Source: SKIA01 sp047602905
Lineage (GTDB): Archaea > Nanobdellota > Nanobdellia > Woesearchaeales > SKIA01
Direction of reading: 5' to 3'
Assembly (NCBI GenBank): GCA_047602905.1
Contig: JBLKOP010000001.1
Span: 1 to 64,000 of the forward strand
Length of the DNA stretch: 64,000 nucleotides
A program made the position numbers and the translations under genes. The notes beneath the pieces were generated by a model that saw nothing but the letters and a program-made list of their open reading frames with translations, had not been told where the DNA came from and searched no databases. Every line of letters begins with the position of its first letter. Position 1 is the stretch's first letter. Below are positions 44,944 through 51,774 of the stretch, piece after piece.

Positions 44944-45065
44944 TGAGCCCAGAGGGATTTGAACCCTCAACCACTGGTACACTCAGAGACCTAAGTGCTA
45001 ACACTAAGGAAATTCCTTATTGCCTCATATAAGACCAGCGCTCTACCAGGTTGAGCTATGGGCTC
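44944..45065 (-). tRNA. tRNA-Ile (anticodon TAT) with a 48-nt intron
   Basis: On the minus strand exon 1 is 45065-45028, the intron 45027-44980 and exon 2 44979-44944. A textbook bulge-helix-bulge surrounds the junctions: outer stem CTGGT/ACCAG, a 4-bp helix CTTA/TGAG, two 3-nt bulges (TAT and TGT), and inner helix GAGG/TCTC. Splicing in the bulges after position 37 gives the loop CTTATAT, anticodon TAT. The mature tRNA has acceptor stem GAGCCCA/TGGGCTC and a normal T arm. It reads AUA, a codon used heavily here. Confidence 0.9.
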
Positions 45066-45069
45066 GGCT

Positions 45070-45306
45070 ATGAAGAGCAAGAACGCATTCATTCTTAAAC
45101 GCTTCGTTTCAGCAAAAAAAAAGAAACATCTAAAAAACGCGTTTACCAAACAACACTTTATGAACGAACTTCTAGAAGAAGCAGATACGCTTGCACAACA
45201 AGAAATAGCCAAGTACGGCCTACCAAGCAAAAAAAACTACGACACGGCAAACAAGAAAGGACTACAACTCGCAAAACAACTTGGCGCAAACACACAAGTA
45301 ATATAA
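45070..45306 (+). CDS. Small basic hypothetical protein
   Basis: A 78-residue basic protein rich in Lys/Ala helices, with the pattern SAKKKKHLKNAFTKQHFMNELLEEADTLAQQEIAKYG. ATG 45070 is preferred to 45058, which would overlap the tRNA gene. I do not recognise a family. It is 15 nt upstream of an HD-like protein gene in the same orientation, so it is probably cotranscribed. Confidence 0.55.
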   Translation: MKSKNAFILKRFVSAKKKKHLKNAFTKQHFMNELLEEADTLAQQEIAKYGLPSKKNYDTANKKGLQLAKQLGANTQVI

Positions 45307-45321
45307 GTCGCAACTCGCCTC

Positions 45322-45726
45322 ATGGACGTAAAGCTTGGAGAAGCAAAACACAATAACAGAATACAAGACCACGTACACCTAAGCGTACAAGCAGCAGAGA
45401 AGTTTCTAAACCAACAACAAGCAAACCCCAAACTCATTCAGCAAGTACTTGCTTGCGTACACGAGCACCACCAAACAAGCTGGAGTAGCAAAGAAGCAGA
45501 GATATGCGCTAACGCGGACTGCTACCGATTCCTAGACCTAAACAACTGGCTCTCATTTATACACGAGCAAGGAAGAAAACAACAACCATACACAGAAACA
45601 CTTGCTTTAGCAATACAGAAGTTTGAAGAAAAACGCGCGATTCTTTCACTGCAGATTTGCAAAGAAGAACTCAAGGAGCACCAACGAATCATTCAAGAAC
45701 TTATCGACAAGATGAAAACCTTATAA
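45322..45726 (+). CDS. HD-domain phosphohydrolase-like protein
   Basis: A 134-residue helical protein with the HD-type order HNNRIQDHVHLSVQAAEKFL, VLACVHEHH and EAEICANADCYRFLD. The His-His/Asp spacing resembles predicted HD-superfamily metal phosphohydrolases of archaea. Its substrate is unknown. The stop is 27 nt before tRNA-Gly, whose TATA (TTATAAACAA, 45721) overlaps the end of this gene. Confidence 0.65.
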   Translation: MDVKLGEAKHNNRIQDHVHLSVQAAEKFLNQQQANPKLIQQVLACVHEHHQTSWSSKEAEICANADCYRFLDLNNWLSFIHEQGRKQQPYTETLALAIQKFEEKRAILSLQICKEELKEHQRIIQELIDKMKTL

Positions 45727-45753
45727 ACAACACACAAATAACAACCATACAAA

Positions 45754-45824
45754 GCAGCCATAGTCTAGTGGTATGATACGGCCTTGCCAAGGCTGAGGCC
45801 CGGGTTCAATTCCCGGTGGCTGCA
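45754..45824 (+). tRNA. tRNA-Gly (anticodon GCC)
   Basis: Acceptor stem GCAGCCA/TGGCTGC with discriminator A, D arm, anticodon stem CGGCC/GGCTG with loop TTGCCAA and a normal T arm GGTTCAATT. No intron, no encoded CCA. TATA at 45721-45727; a T8 run (about 45829) follows the gene as terminator. Confidence 0.96.
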
Positions 45825-45875
45825 TAACCCTTTTTTTTCGAAGAACTTAAAACCTAGTTACTCTCTTACTCCTGT

Positions 45876-46478
45876 GTGGTATACAGCACGCCTATACTTG
45901 CTTTAACAACGCTTACGTTTTGCGCAGCAGCAGCGTTGCTTGTAGGAGCGTATAAAGCAAACAGTGTTCTTCGTAACAGCACTAGTAAAGCGTTTCTTGC
46001 AGCGTTTAGCTTAATTACTCTTGGTCTTGGGATGCGCTTATTAGTTGAGACGCTGTATTTGCCAACGCACATTCTTGGCTTGGAAGTTATGGTTCTTCCT
46101 ATCATGAGTAACTTATTCTTACTCTCCGCGTACACAGTGCTGTTATTGGTTGCTGAGAGAATTCGTAACGCAGCAACAAAGATTCTCTTTGCACTATTAC
46201 TTGTTCTCGCAGTTATCTTAAGCACATACCTACCTGCGGTGATGCACGTAACCACAGCTACGTTGTTATCTCTTCTCGCGTACCGCTTCTACATGAACTT
46301 CTTACAGAAGAACTCCGTAAACGCGCTTATTGTGTACGTAGCGTTTTTGTTATTGCTAGTTGCGCAAGTAGCAGCAGTATTTATGAACACAAGCTTACTT
46401 GCTCATTACGCGTACCTCGTCCTTACACTTCTTGGCTACTTCGCACTGTTTGTTATGCTGTGGAGGGTGCGTCAATGA
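45876..46478 (+). CDS. Seven-helix membrane protein, likely sensor partner
   Basis: A 200-residue protein with seven predicted transmembrane helices and short loops, ending in MLWRVRQ. It starts at GTG 45876. The stop overlaps the ATG of a winged-helix protein by 4 nt. This arrangement, a membrane protein with a small DNA-binding partner, suggests a membrane-sensed regulator; the family itself is not recognised. Confidence 0.6.
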   Translation: MVYSTPILALTTLTFCAAAALLVGAYKANSVLRNSTSKAFLAAFSLITLGLGMRLLVETLYLPTHILGLEVMVLPIMSNLFLLSAYTVLLLVAERIRNAATKILFALLLVLAVILSTYLPAVMHVTTATLLSLLAYRFYMNFLQKNSVNALIVYVAFLLLLVAQVAAVFMNTSLLAHYAYLVLTLLGYFALFVMLWRVRQ

Positions 46479-46726
46479 AGAAGCGAACCAAACGAGAAAC
46501 GCTTGTGGAAATGCTTGAAGTACTTGCTGAGAAGCCACGCAAACCAACGCACCTCATGTACAAAGCAAACCTTAGTCATCCACGAATGAAAAAACTCTTA
46601 GAGGAACTTACCGAAAGTAACTTAGTCGTTGAAGGAGAGGAAGAAATTCGTATAACCGAGCAAGGAAGAGCGTTCTTGCACGAGTACAAAAAAGCACAGG
46701 ACTTGTTTGATAGCTTTGGAATATAG
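46475..46726 (+). CDS. Winged-helix DNA-binding protein
   Basis: An 83-residue protein whose pattern (ETLVEMLEVLAEKPRKPTHLMYKANLSHPRMKKLLEELTESNLV, then ITEQGRAFLHEY) is the archaeal single-domain winged-helix fold of the HTH_45 type. ATG 46475 overlaps the upstream stop (ATGA), so 46460 is rejected. It likely regulates genes in response to the membrane partner. Confidence 0.8.
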   Translation: MKKRTKRETLVEMLEVLAEKPRKPTHLMYKANLSHPRMKKLLEELTESNLVVEGEEEIRITEQGRAFLHEYKKAQDLFDSFGI

Positions 46727-46773
46727 TTGTCACTACTACTAAGTTTATATAGTTTTGTTTTGTTCTTTGCATA

Positions 46774-47424
46774 ATGCCAGAAAAAGCACCTCCTAAAGCA
46801 TCACTAAAACAACACTTCATAGACACTACTTCACTTGCTTCAGAATCAAACCCTCCCTTTGCAGTTGTGGAACTCGTATCAGGAATGAGTGCAGCAGCGT
46901 CACTTGGAGCAAAAATAAGTGCAACAACACTAGGATACTTGGGACTTGCAAGCCTATACTCAAAAGGAAGAGACACCTACATGAAATACTTCTCAATTCC
47001 AGAAGATAAGCGAGCAAGACATGATGTGGCATATACGTTTGGCTTTAACGCAGCATTTCTTCCTGTACTATACACAGCAATGACGCTTATAGCAGGAGAA
47101 CCTGTAGATCCAAAAACTATTGGGCTAGCATCTCTTACAGGATCATTTCTTGGAGCAGCAAACGGGCCATTTCTTGGCTACGCAATAGATGTAGGTAGAG
47201 ACCTAACAGGACTTTCTGAATGCAACAGGAAAACGTATCCTGACTTTGTTAAACGACAACCACCAAAAATAAAAAAAGGAATATATGCAGGTCTCGTGGC
47301 TGCAAGCATAGCAACACTAGGGGCACTCTACTCAAACGCAGACAAAATACCAACAATCCCTTCGCTATTTGAGCAAACACAAACAATAGATGCAAAACTA
47401 ACTTCGTTTACCAACGATTTCTAA
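46774..47424 (+). CDS. AlaE-like membrane protein
   Basis: A 216-residue protein with several hydrophobic helices. FIDTTSLASESNPPFAVVELVSGMS, the RDTYMKYF loop and GPFLGYAIDVGRDLTGL resemble the AlaE family of L-alanine exporters, with a Asp-Thr in the first helix region and a charged RDL end. The resemblance is moderate. A TATA (TTTATATAG, about 46743-46751) precedes the ATG by about 27 nt. Confidence 0.55.
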   Translation: MPEKAPPKASLKQHFIDTTSLASESNPPFAVVELVSGMSAAASLGAKISATTLGYLGLASLYSKGRDTYMKYFSIPEDKRARHDVAYTFGFNAAFLPVLYTAMTLIAGEPVDPKTIGLASLTGSFLGAANGPFLGYAIDVGRDLTGLSECNRKTYPDFVKRQPPKIKKGIYAGLVAASIATLGALYSNADKIPTIPSLFEQTQTIDAKLTSFTNDF

Positions 47425-47466
47425 AAACAAAGCCTTATAAAAGAAGTGCGATTTGCACGTAGTTAT

Positions 47467-47568
47467 ATGAAGAGAAGTTCTCGACGTTGGAAAAAGAAAG
47501 GACAGATGCGCTGGAAATGGCAGCGCAAGCGCATGAAGAAAGAAAAGCGCAGAAGAAGAAGACGATAA
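47467..47568 (+). CDS. Ribosomal protein eL41
   Basis: A 33-residue protein made almost entirely of Arg and Lys (MKRSSRRWKKKGQMRWKWQR, then KRMKKEKRRRRRR). That length and composition is the eL41 signature, a tiny helical bridge protein of the archaeal/eukaryotic ribosome. A TATA (CTTATAAAAG, about 47432) lies about 28 nt before the ATG. It is easily missed by annotation because of its size. Confidence 0.85.
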   Translation: MKRSSRRWKKKGQMRWKWQRKRMKKEKRRRRRR

Positions 47569-47626
47569 GCACTCTTCACACTACTTATTTTGCTACGCAC
47601 ACCAATAGATTGCTTTAGGTTCTTAT

Positions 47627-47650
47627 TGAAGAAGGTGCGTTTCTAAAATG
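47627..47650. repeat. 24-bp direct repeat, left copy
   Basis: Identical except at one position to 49064-49087. The core is TGAAGAAGGTGCGTTTCT. The copies flank the second AbiE module, 1437 bp apart. On the minus strand both encode HFRNAPSS; in the right copy that is the end of an intact 94-codon frame. Confidence 0.7.
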
Positions 47651-47670
47651 GTGTTTTTGGGTTAACGAAG

Positions 47671-48438
47671 CTATTTGTTTGCTTGTAGGCGTTCTTTTAC
47701 TTCTGAGAGAGTAAAGTACTTCGCATTTACTTGCATAACCTCATGAAAAGAAACTGGCTCTTGTAGAAGAGCTACCATGTCCTCATCCCATCTGTTGTAG
47801 AGTTTTTTTGCTTGCGAAAACATACGTATAACTAGCTCATCAGTGTTTTCATGCGCGCACTTTGTTGTTACTAATTGCATTGATATAGGAAGTTGGTGCT
47901 TGATTATTTGGTATATATCGTAGTGGTCTCGTGGCTTGTTTCGTTGTATAGTTGCAGCAACCTTTTCTGCGATAAGCTCTTGTTTATCTAGACAAAATAC
48001 TTCGTAAACAGGTATGTTCTCGTAGTAGTGAGATATTTGTTGTTTTTGCGGCTTCTTAAGTAGTGTTGCGTTCTCATTAAGATCAACGTATATTGTGTCT
48101 GTTGTTTGCGTGAATGTTTCGTACTCGCAGATGATACGAACAAACCCTTTCACGTCTTTTCCTGTTGTTATTGCTTGTATGAACGGTATTTGCCTGAGTA
48201 GTTGTTGTATGTCTTTGCGTGCTTGTTTGAGATTTGTTACAGTAAAATCTATGTCTTCTGAGAGCCTTGCATGATTAAGAAATATTTTGTTTAGTGCAGT
48301 TCCTCCCTTAAAGAAAATGTTTTTTACATCTTTGATTGCGTAGAGTACTTGTGTGAGGTAGTAGTCTTTGAGGATTAGTCGCTGTGCGAATCCTGTTTTT
48401 GCTGCTGTTTGTATTATACGTTTCTTTTCTTCATCCAT
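47671..48438 (-). CDS. AbiEii-like nucleotidyltransferase toxin (module 2)
   Basis: A 255-residue protein, start 48438 (MDEEKKRII). The signature FFKGGTALNKIFLNHARLSEDIDFT (Gly-Gly-Thr and Asp-x-Asp) marks the nucleotidyltransferase core, and LDKQELIAEKVAATIQRNKPRDHYDIYQI is the conserved C-terminal half. A longer open frame upstream reads antitoxin codons in another frame and is not used. The gene overlaps its antitoxin by 25 nt and lies in a T/G-skewed island, unlike neighbouring genes. Confidence 0.85.
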   Translation of the reverse strand: MDEEKKRIIQTAAKTGFAQRLILKDYYLTQVLYAIKDVKNIFFKGGTALNKIFLNHARLSEDIDFTVTNLKQARKDIQQLLRQIPFIQAITTGKDVKGFVRIICEYETFTQTTDTIYVDLNENATLLKKPQKQQISHYYENIPVYEVFCLDKQELIAEKVAATIQRNKPRDHYDIYQIIKHQLPISMQLVTTKCAHENTDELVIRMFSQAKKLYNRWDEDMVALLQEPVSFHEVMQVNAKYFTLSEVKERLQANK

Positions 48439-48935
48439 TGTTTGGTTTTTTCTTTTGGTTCTATTCGTATGTTGTGTCCTTGTATTGTGTTGTTTTGTGC
48501 TTCTTGGAGTCTTTTTTTTGTCGTTTTTTTGAATTTGTATCTCGTGTTTAGTATTGTTGTTGTGTTGTTTCTTTTGTTTGTGTAAATATCTACTTGTTGA
48601 GGTATTTGGTCTGTTAGATTGTAATAATTTGCTGCTGCCCACCCTCCTATGAAGTAGTCTTGTGAGTTCATCATCTCGTCTGCTATAATAAATTCGTGCT
48701 CGTACCATGTGTTGTTTGGTGCTTGTATTGGTAGGAGATAGTATTTGTTTTTGTTCAGTTTGAGGATGCGCTTTTTTTGTAGAAGACGGTGTATTATGTA
48801 ATAGAGTTGTTGTTTGTTTGTTGCGTGGTGTTTGATGTCTTCTTGTGTGAAGAAGTACTGGTTGTTGAACTCAAGTTCTTGAATGATGCGTACTTCTCGT
48901 TGAGAAAGAGAGGAAATATCATTATTTTTTGACAT
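48414..48935 (-). CDS. AbiEi-like antitoxin (module 2)
   Basis: A 173-residue protein with a winged-helix start (SSLSQREVRIIQELEFNNQYFFTQEDIKHHATNKQQLYYIIHRLLQKKRILKLNKNKYYLLP) and the EHEFIIADEMMNSQDYFIGGWAAANYYNLTDQIPQQVDI core of AbiEi antitoxins. ATG 48935 is chosen because the TATA (ATTTATAAAT, about 48954-48964) lies about 25 nt upstream, giving a leaderless message. It represses and neutralises the downstream toxin. Confidence 0.85.
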   Translation of the reverse strand: MSKNNDISSLSQREVRIIQELEFNNQYFFTQEDIKHHATNKQQLYYIIHRLLQKKRILKLNKNKYYLLPIQAPNNTWYEHEFIIADEMMNSQDYFIGGWAAANYYNLTDQIPQQVDIYTNKRNNTTTILNTRYKFKKTTKKRLQEAQNNTIQGHNIRIEPKEKTKQWMKKRNV

Positions 48936-49060
48936 AATCAAAGATAAGTGATGTTTATTTATAAATGCAGGGGTTTTTTGTGTCTGTGCAAACATACGCT
49001 GAACAAAGAAATACTCATTTATAACGCGTTTTGCTGTATGTGTCCAGTGTGTCCAGTGGT

Positions 49061-49345
49061 TTATGAAGAAGGTGCGTTTCTGAAATGATTTTGTTGCTGC
49101 TTTCTTCGCTGAATAAGTCGTTGTAACTTAGCATTCATCTTTGCGCGAGTATCGCAGCCTTGAAGCTCTTTGTGCTCGGTATGCTTAAGTAAGGTATTAT
49201 CTCCAAACGAATCTCTTAGACCATCCCGGTAATCATCCCAATCGCTATACGTAGGGGTTATGAAGTAGTTAGTTAATTGGTGTGTAGGAATTGTTTGTTG
49301 TGGCGTTACGTACCCATTTCTTCGCCGATCCTTTTTTGTGACCAT
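49061..49345 (-). CDS. Small orphan protein beside the AbiE module
   Basis: A 94-residue basic protein with a Asp/Tyr-rich middle (TYSDWDDYRDGLRDSFGDN) and a basic tail (RRKQQQNHFRNAPSS). I do not recognise it. It shares the T/G-skewed base usage of the island, and its last 24 bases are duplicated on the other side of the AbiE genes. It may be the host gene disturbed by, or a part of, the inserted cassette. Confidence 0.45.
   Translation of the reverse strand: MVTKKDRRRNGYVTPQQTIPTHQLTNYFITPTYSDWDDYRDGLRDSFGDNTLLKHTEHKELQGCDTRAKMNAKLQRLIQRRKQQQNHFRNAPSS
49064..49087. repeat. 24-bp direct repeat, right copy
   Basis: Right copy of the repeat at 47627-47650 with one mismatch (G for A). It forms the 3' end of the 94-codon frame. 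A tandem 8-bp repeat (GTGTCCAG twice, about 49040-49055) lies next to it. Confidence 0.7.
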
Positions 49346-49471
49346 GAACTCATATTAGCAAAACAAGTCTTTTATGTGTTATGAATTACTTCTGGAGTAT
49401 TTTCGTTTTTTACGGAAACAATTCGTTTTTCTTAGCGAAGAATATTTAAATATCAACACGCACTATATATG

Positions 49472-49566
49472 TATGGTGACAGGCGGTGCCTGCTCGCAAG
49501 AGTAAATCTGTGATTATTCACAGAACGCCGCAAAAGTATTCCCTGTCTTTGCCTCGTGCAAAGGCA
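49472..49566 (+). ncRNA. Candidate structured RNA before a NYN gene
   Basis: Six helices can be drawn: GACAGG (49478-49483) with CCTGTC (49542-49547); CGGT (49484-49487) with GCCG (49527-49530); GCTC-GCAA-GAGT (49492-49503); TCTGTGA-TTAT-TCACAGA (49507-49524); and CTTTGC/GCAAAG (49547-49563). A TATA (ATTTAAATAT, about 49443-49452) sits about 25 nt before the first helix. The fold is a multibranch junction with a GNRA loop. I do not match it to a known class; it overlaps the 5' end of the NYN fragment. Confidence 0.55.
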
Positions 49567-49768
49567 AGTATCTTATATTTCCAAGACAAGAATATCTGTT
49601 TTTATTGATGGAGCTAACTTCTACTATGGGGTTCGTTCAATCAATTCACGCTATACAGACTTCAAATTTGACTTTGCTGCATACGTACAAGATCTTTTTG
49701 TATCATGTTCTCGTTTAGATTCTTGGTTACTAATGATAAAGGGATTAGTTCTGACTTGGTTCGTGTAG
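49556..49768 (+). pseudogene. Truncated NYN/LabA-type nuclease gene
   Basis: From GTG 49556 the 70-codon frame encodes ISVFIDGANFYYGVRS, the first strand and catalytic Asp of NYN (LabA/PIN-like) nucleases, then YVQDLFVSCSRLD. The rest of the domain (the second and third Asp) is absent. The frame runs into the reversed-skew ribbon-helix-helix gene (49745-50017), which suggests truncation by an insertion. Confidence 0.65.
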
Positions 49769-50017
49769 TGTCAAGTTCAGCTCTGTAAGGAGGTCTCGTT
49801 GTGACTTCTCATATGCGTTAATTACTGCTTCTCGATCAATGGAGTTTGTTTGTCCAGCTCCTTTTTGTAGTGCGAGTAGCTCTAGCTGTTTTCGTTTGAG
49901 GTGCTCGCGTAATGCTTCTAGTATGAGTTCTTGACGGTTAAGATAGCCGCAGTGAGTGGTGATTGCTTGTGTTTGTGTGTGCAGGTGTTTAGGTATGGTG
50001 AGTTTTACGACAGGCAT
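49745..50017 (-). CDS. Ribbon-helix-helix DNA-binding protein
   Basis: A 90-residue protein with a CopG-like start (MPVVKLTIPKHLHTQTQAIT) followed by helices (LNRQELILEALREHLKRKQLEL). The C-terminal helix could bind a partner. It resembles the RHH protein at 54701 (both have xxLTxPxxLxxQ...EALRE). It is T/G-skewed, indicating transfer, and overlaps the end of the NYN fragment by 24 nt. No toxin partner is seen next to it. Confidence 0.6.
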   Translation of the reverse strand: MPVVKLTIPKHLHTQTQAITTHCGYLNRQELILEALREHLKRKQLELLALQKGAGQTNSIDREAVINAYEKSQRDLLTELNLTLHEPSQN

Positions 50018-50201
50018 AGTACTTGATAGTACTTTGAAGTACTTAAATGTTTTCTCTTGTTTGTTATGTTCTTTGCGATGCAGGCTTGCTACGTGCGCTC
50101 ATATAGCTTGTTTAGTGGGTGAGTTGTTGTGTTGAAGTCTTTTCTGTATAATAAAAAGATTTTAATCGTGATTGTATAAAAGATTGTGTTCTTCGAATTA
50201 A

Positions 50202-50233
50202 CAGATGATCTTCCTTGGTCTGGGAAGTCTGTG
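50202..50233 (+). ncRNA. Shared hairpin motif, copy A
   Basis: ACAGA (50202-50206) pairs with TCTGT (50229-50233) and CTTCC (50211-50215) with GGAAG (50224-50228), with a TGAT bulge on the 5' side. TGATCTTCCTTGGTCTGGGA aligns with copy B at 51073. A TATA (TGTATAAAAG, about 50174-50183) lies about 25 nt upstream. The region 50018-50400 has no gene otherwise. Confidence 0.5.
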
Positions 50234-50400
50234 TATAGTTTCTATTATATGAGAAAGTTATAAAGATATCTCTTTATTTCTCGAAATTTGTTTTAGGTGT
50301 TGCTTTGTTAGCAAGAGTATTCCGTGTTTTTGAAGTATTTACGAAAAAGCATACATAAGGCTTATAAATTCCTGTGTGCTTTGTATACATAACATGATCC

Positions 50401-50425
50401 CTATTGATCCTACGTGGGTCAATAG
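50401..50425 (+). promoter_or_regulatory. Hairpin in the NYN gene leader
   Basis: CTATTGATCC (50401-50410) and GGGTCAATAG (50416-50425) form a 10-bp stem with a TACGT loop and one G-T pair. It lies between the TATA (CTTATAAA, about 50361) and the ATG at 50440, so it would be in the mRNA leader just before the start codon. Confidence 0.55.
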
Positions 50426-50439
50426 ATGTTTTTATTTTT

Positions 50440-51015
50440 ATGAAACAACACACACTAGTCTTTATAGATGCAGGCTTCTTATCCAAGCTCTCAAAGCACT
50501 TTGGGAAAGGAAAGCACATTTCCTTTGATATAGAGGCCTTTTCAAAAAACCTTGCTAAACAAGAGAACTTGTTTTGTAAACATATTTTTTACTATACGGC
50601 GCCGCCTTTTCAAAGCACTCCTCCTTTAGAGAATGAACGAAGAAGAAAAGAAAACTACGATGGTTTTATCCAAGCGCTATCAGCATATAAAACAATTACT
50701 GTTCGAGAAGGAAGAGTGCAAAAATTAGTTACGCCTACAACTACTGAGTACAAACAAAAAGGAGTGGATACGCTACTAGTAATGGATCTTATGAGGACGC
50801 CGCTGAAATACCCAGAAATACAACAAATACTCTTAATTGCGTGCGATAGTGATTTTGTACCGGTAATTACTGACTTAAAGCAGTACGGGATACAAACAAT
50901 ATTGTACACGTACTTTGATAAAAAAAGACGCTCTCCCTTTTCAACCTCAAACGAGCTCATACAATCAGTGCATAAATATGTACAGTTATCAAAAAACTCT
51001 TTTACTCAACTATAG
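50440..51015 (+). CDS. NYN-domain (PIN-like) ribonuclease
   Basis: A 191-residue protein with the NYN pattern: LVFIDAGFLSKL (first catalytic Asp), KQKGVDTLLVMDLM (second) and LIACDSDFVPVITDL (third acidic set). It is a LabA/DUF88-like domain and should cleave RNA. ATG 50440 is chosen over TTG 50404, which is inside the leader hairpin. It is flanked by the shared motif on both sides (50202 and 51073). Confidence 0.85.
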   Translation: MKQHTLVFIDAGFLSKLSKHFGKGKHISFDIEAFSKNLAKQENLFCKHIFYYTAPPFQSTPPLENERRRKENYDGFIQALSAYKTITVREGRVQKLVTPTTTEYKQKGVDTLLVMDLMRTPLKYPEIQQILLIACDSDFVPVITDLKQYGIQTILYTYFDKKRRSPFSTSNELIQSVHKYVQLSKNSFTQL

Positions 51016-51072
51016 GTGTGTTTTTTGTATCCTACTTATCAACAACTTTCTTAATAAAAATAGTTATATAAG

Positions 51073-51102
51073 TGCGTGATCTCCTGGTCTGGAAATCTCG
51101 CA
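51073..51102 (+). ncRNA. Shared hairpin motif, copy B
   Basis: TGCG (51073-51076) pairs with CGCA (51099-51102), then TCC with GGA around TGGTCT. It aligns with copy A over TGATCTxCCxTGGTCTGGxAA. A TATA (TTATATA, about 51064) directly precedes it. The two copies flank the intact NYN gene. Confidence 0.45.
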
Positions 51103-51106
51103 ATAC

Positions 51107-51429
51107 TAGGTAGGTGTGCTTTGTTTATATGTTTTTGTATGTATTTTTTCTTTGTATCGTACTAAATACGTATATTTGTTTGTTTTGTGTTTTTTGTTTC
51201 TTCTTTGTGTACGTTTATTCAGTTTGTTCTTAGCGCTTCTTTTTTGCTTATTCTTGTTTCTTAGCTTGTTTGTTTGTTTGTTTTTGTTGTTTTCTTCTTT
51301 TTTTTGCTTTTTTGTACGAAAACGTTTTTAGGTGTTTTTGTTTTTTCTTCTTTTTTCTTCTTTTTTTTGTTGGTTTCTTCTTTTCGGGTTTTCATACGTT
51401 ATATGATTTTGTACGTGTTATTCATAGCG
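51107..51429. other. Gene-free T-rich tract before the S-layer promoter
   Basis: The + strand is extremely T-rich (long T-runs and TTTGTTTGTTT repeats). The open frames across it are Phe/Leu/Cys-rich and not convincing. It ends at a TATA (GCTTATAAAG, about 51430). A like tract precedes the groES promoter. Confidence 0.6.
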
Positions 51430-51768
51430 CTTATAAAGAGAAACCCCTGATTCGTTTCATGATGCAAAAAGATACACATCATAAGCTATTTGTCACCGCA
51501 CAGAAACAAAAGGTCTCTGGTGAGGAATTTGAGCAGTACAGACCCTGTACTCGCAACATAAGTTTTCGTTCGCGAAAACACGACGAAACGCTTATAAACC
51601 AAGTCGTATCCAAAGCATCACACAGACTCACCAGTCTGCAACGAAGTGTGCAAGCACAGGTCACTAACGTGTACGCGTTTTTGAGTGCAACTTGCATGCA
51701 AAAAGCAAGTCAGACACGGTGCCTGAACGCACAAAGAGGCGTTCTTGTACAAAAAATAGAGGTCTAAA
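51429..51768 (+). promoter_or_regulatory. S-layer promoter region and long leader
   Basis: TATA boxes GCTTATAAAG (about 51430-51439) and GCTTATAAAC (about 51591-51600) each could direct transcription, leaving leaders of about 300 or 150 nt. GAGGT (about 51758-51762) lies about 12 nt before the ATG and is a Shine-Dalgarno. A 165-codon frame ending at 51767 is not supported by a family resemblance. Long leaders are usual for strongly expressed S-layer genes. Confidence 0.5.
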
Positions 51769-51774
51769 AAGAAA

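Noticed and set aside
47671..48708. 345-codon version of the AbiEii toxin
   Set aside because: Its first 90 codons are Asn/Lys/Arg shadow of the antitoxin; the ATG at 48438 gives a normal N-terminus.
49472..49566. Match to a known riboswitch (fluoride, c-di-GMP, SAM)
   Set aside because: None of the core motifs I know for these classes are present.
51270..51767. 165-codon frame upstream of the S-layer gene
   Set aside because: T-run Phe-rich start and no family resemblance in the rest; read as leader sequence.
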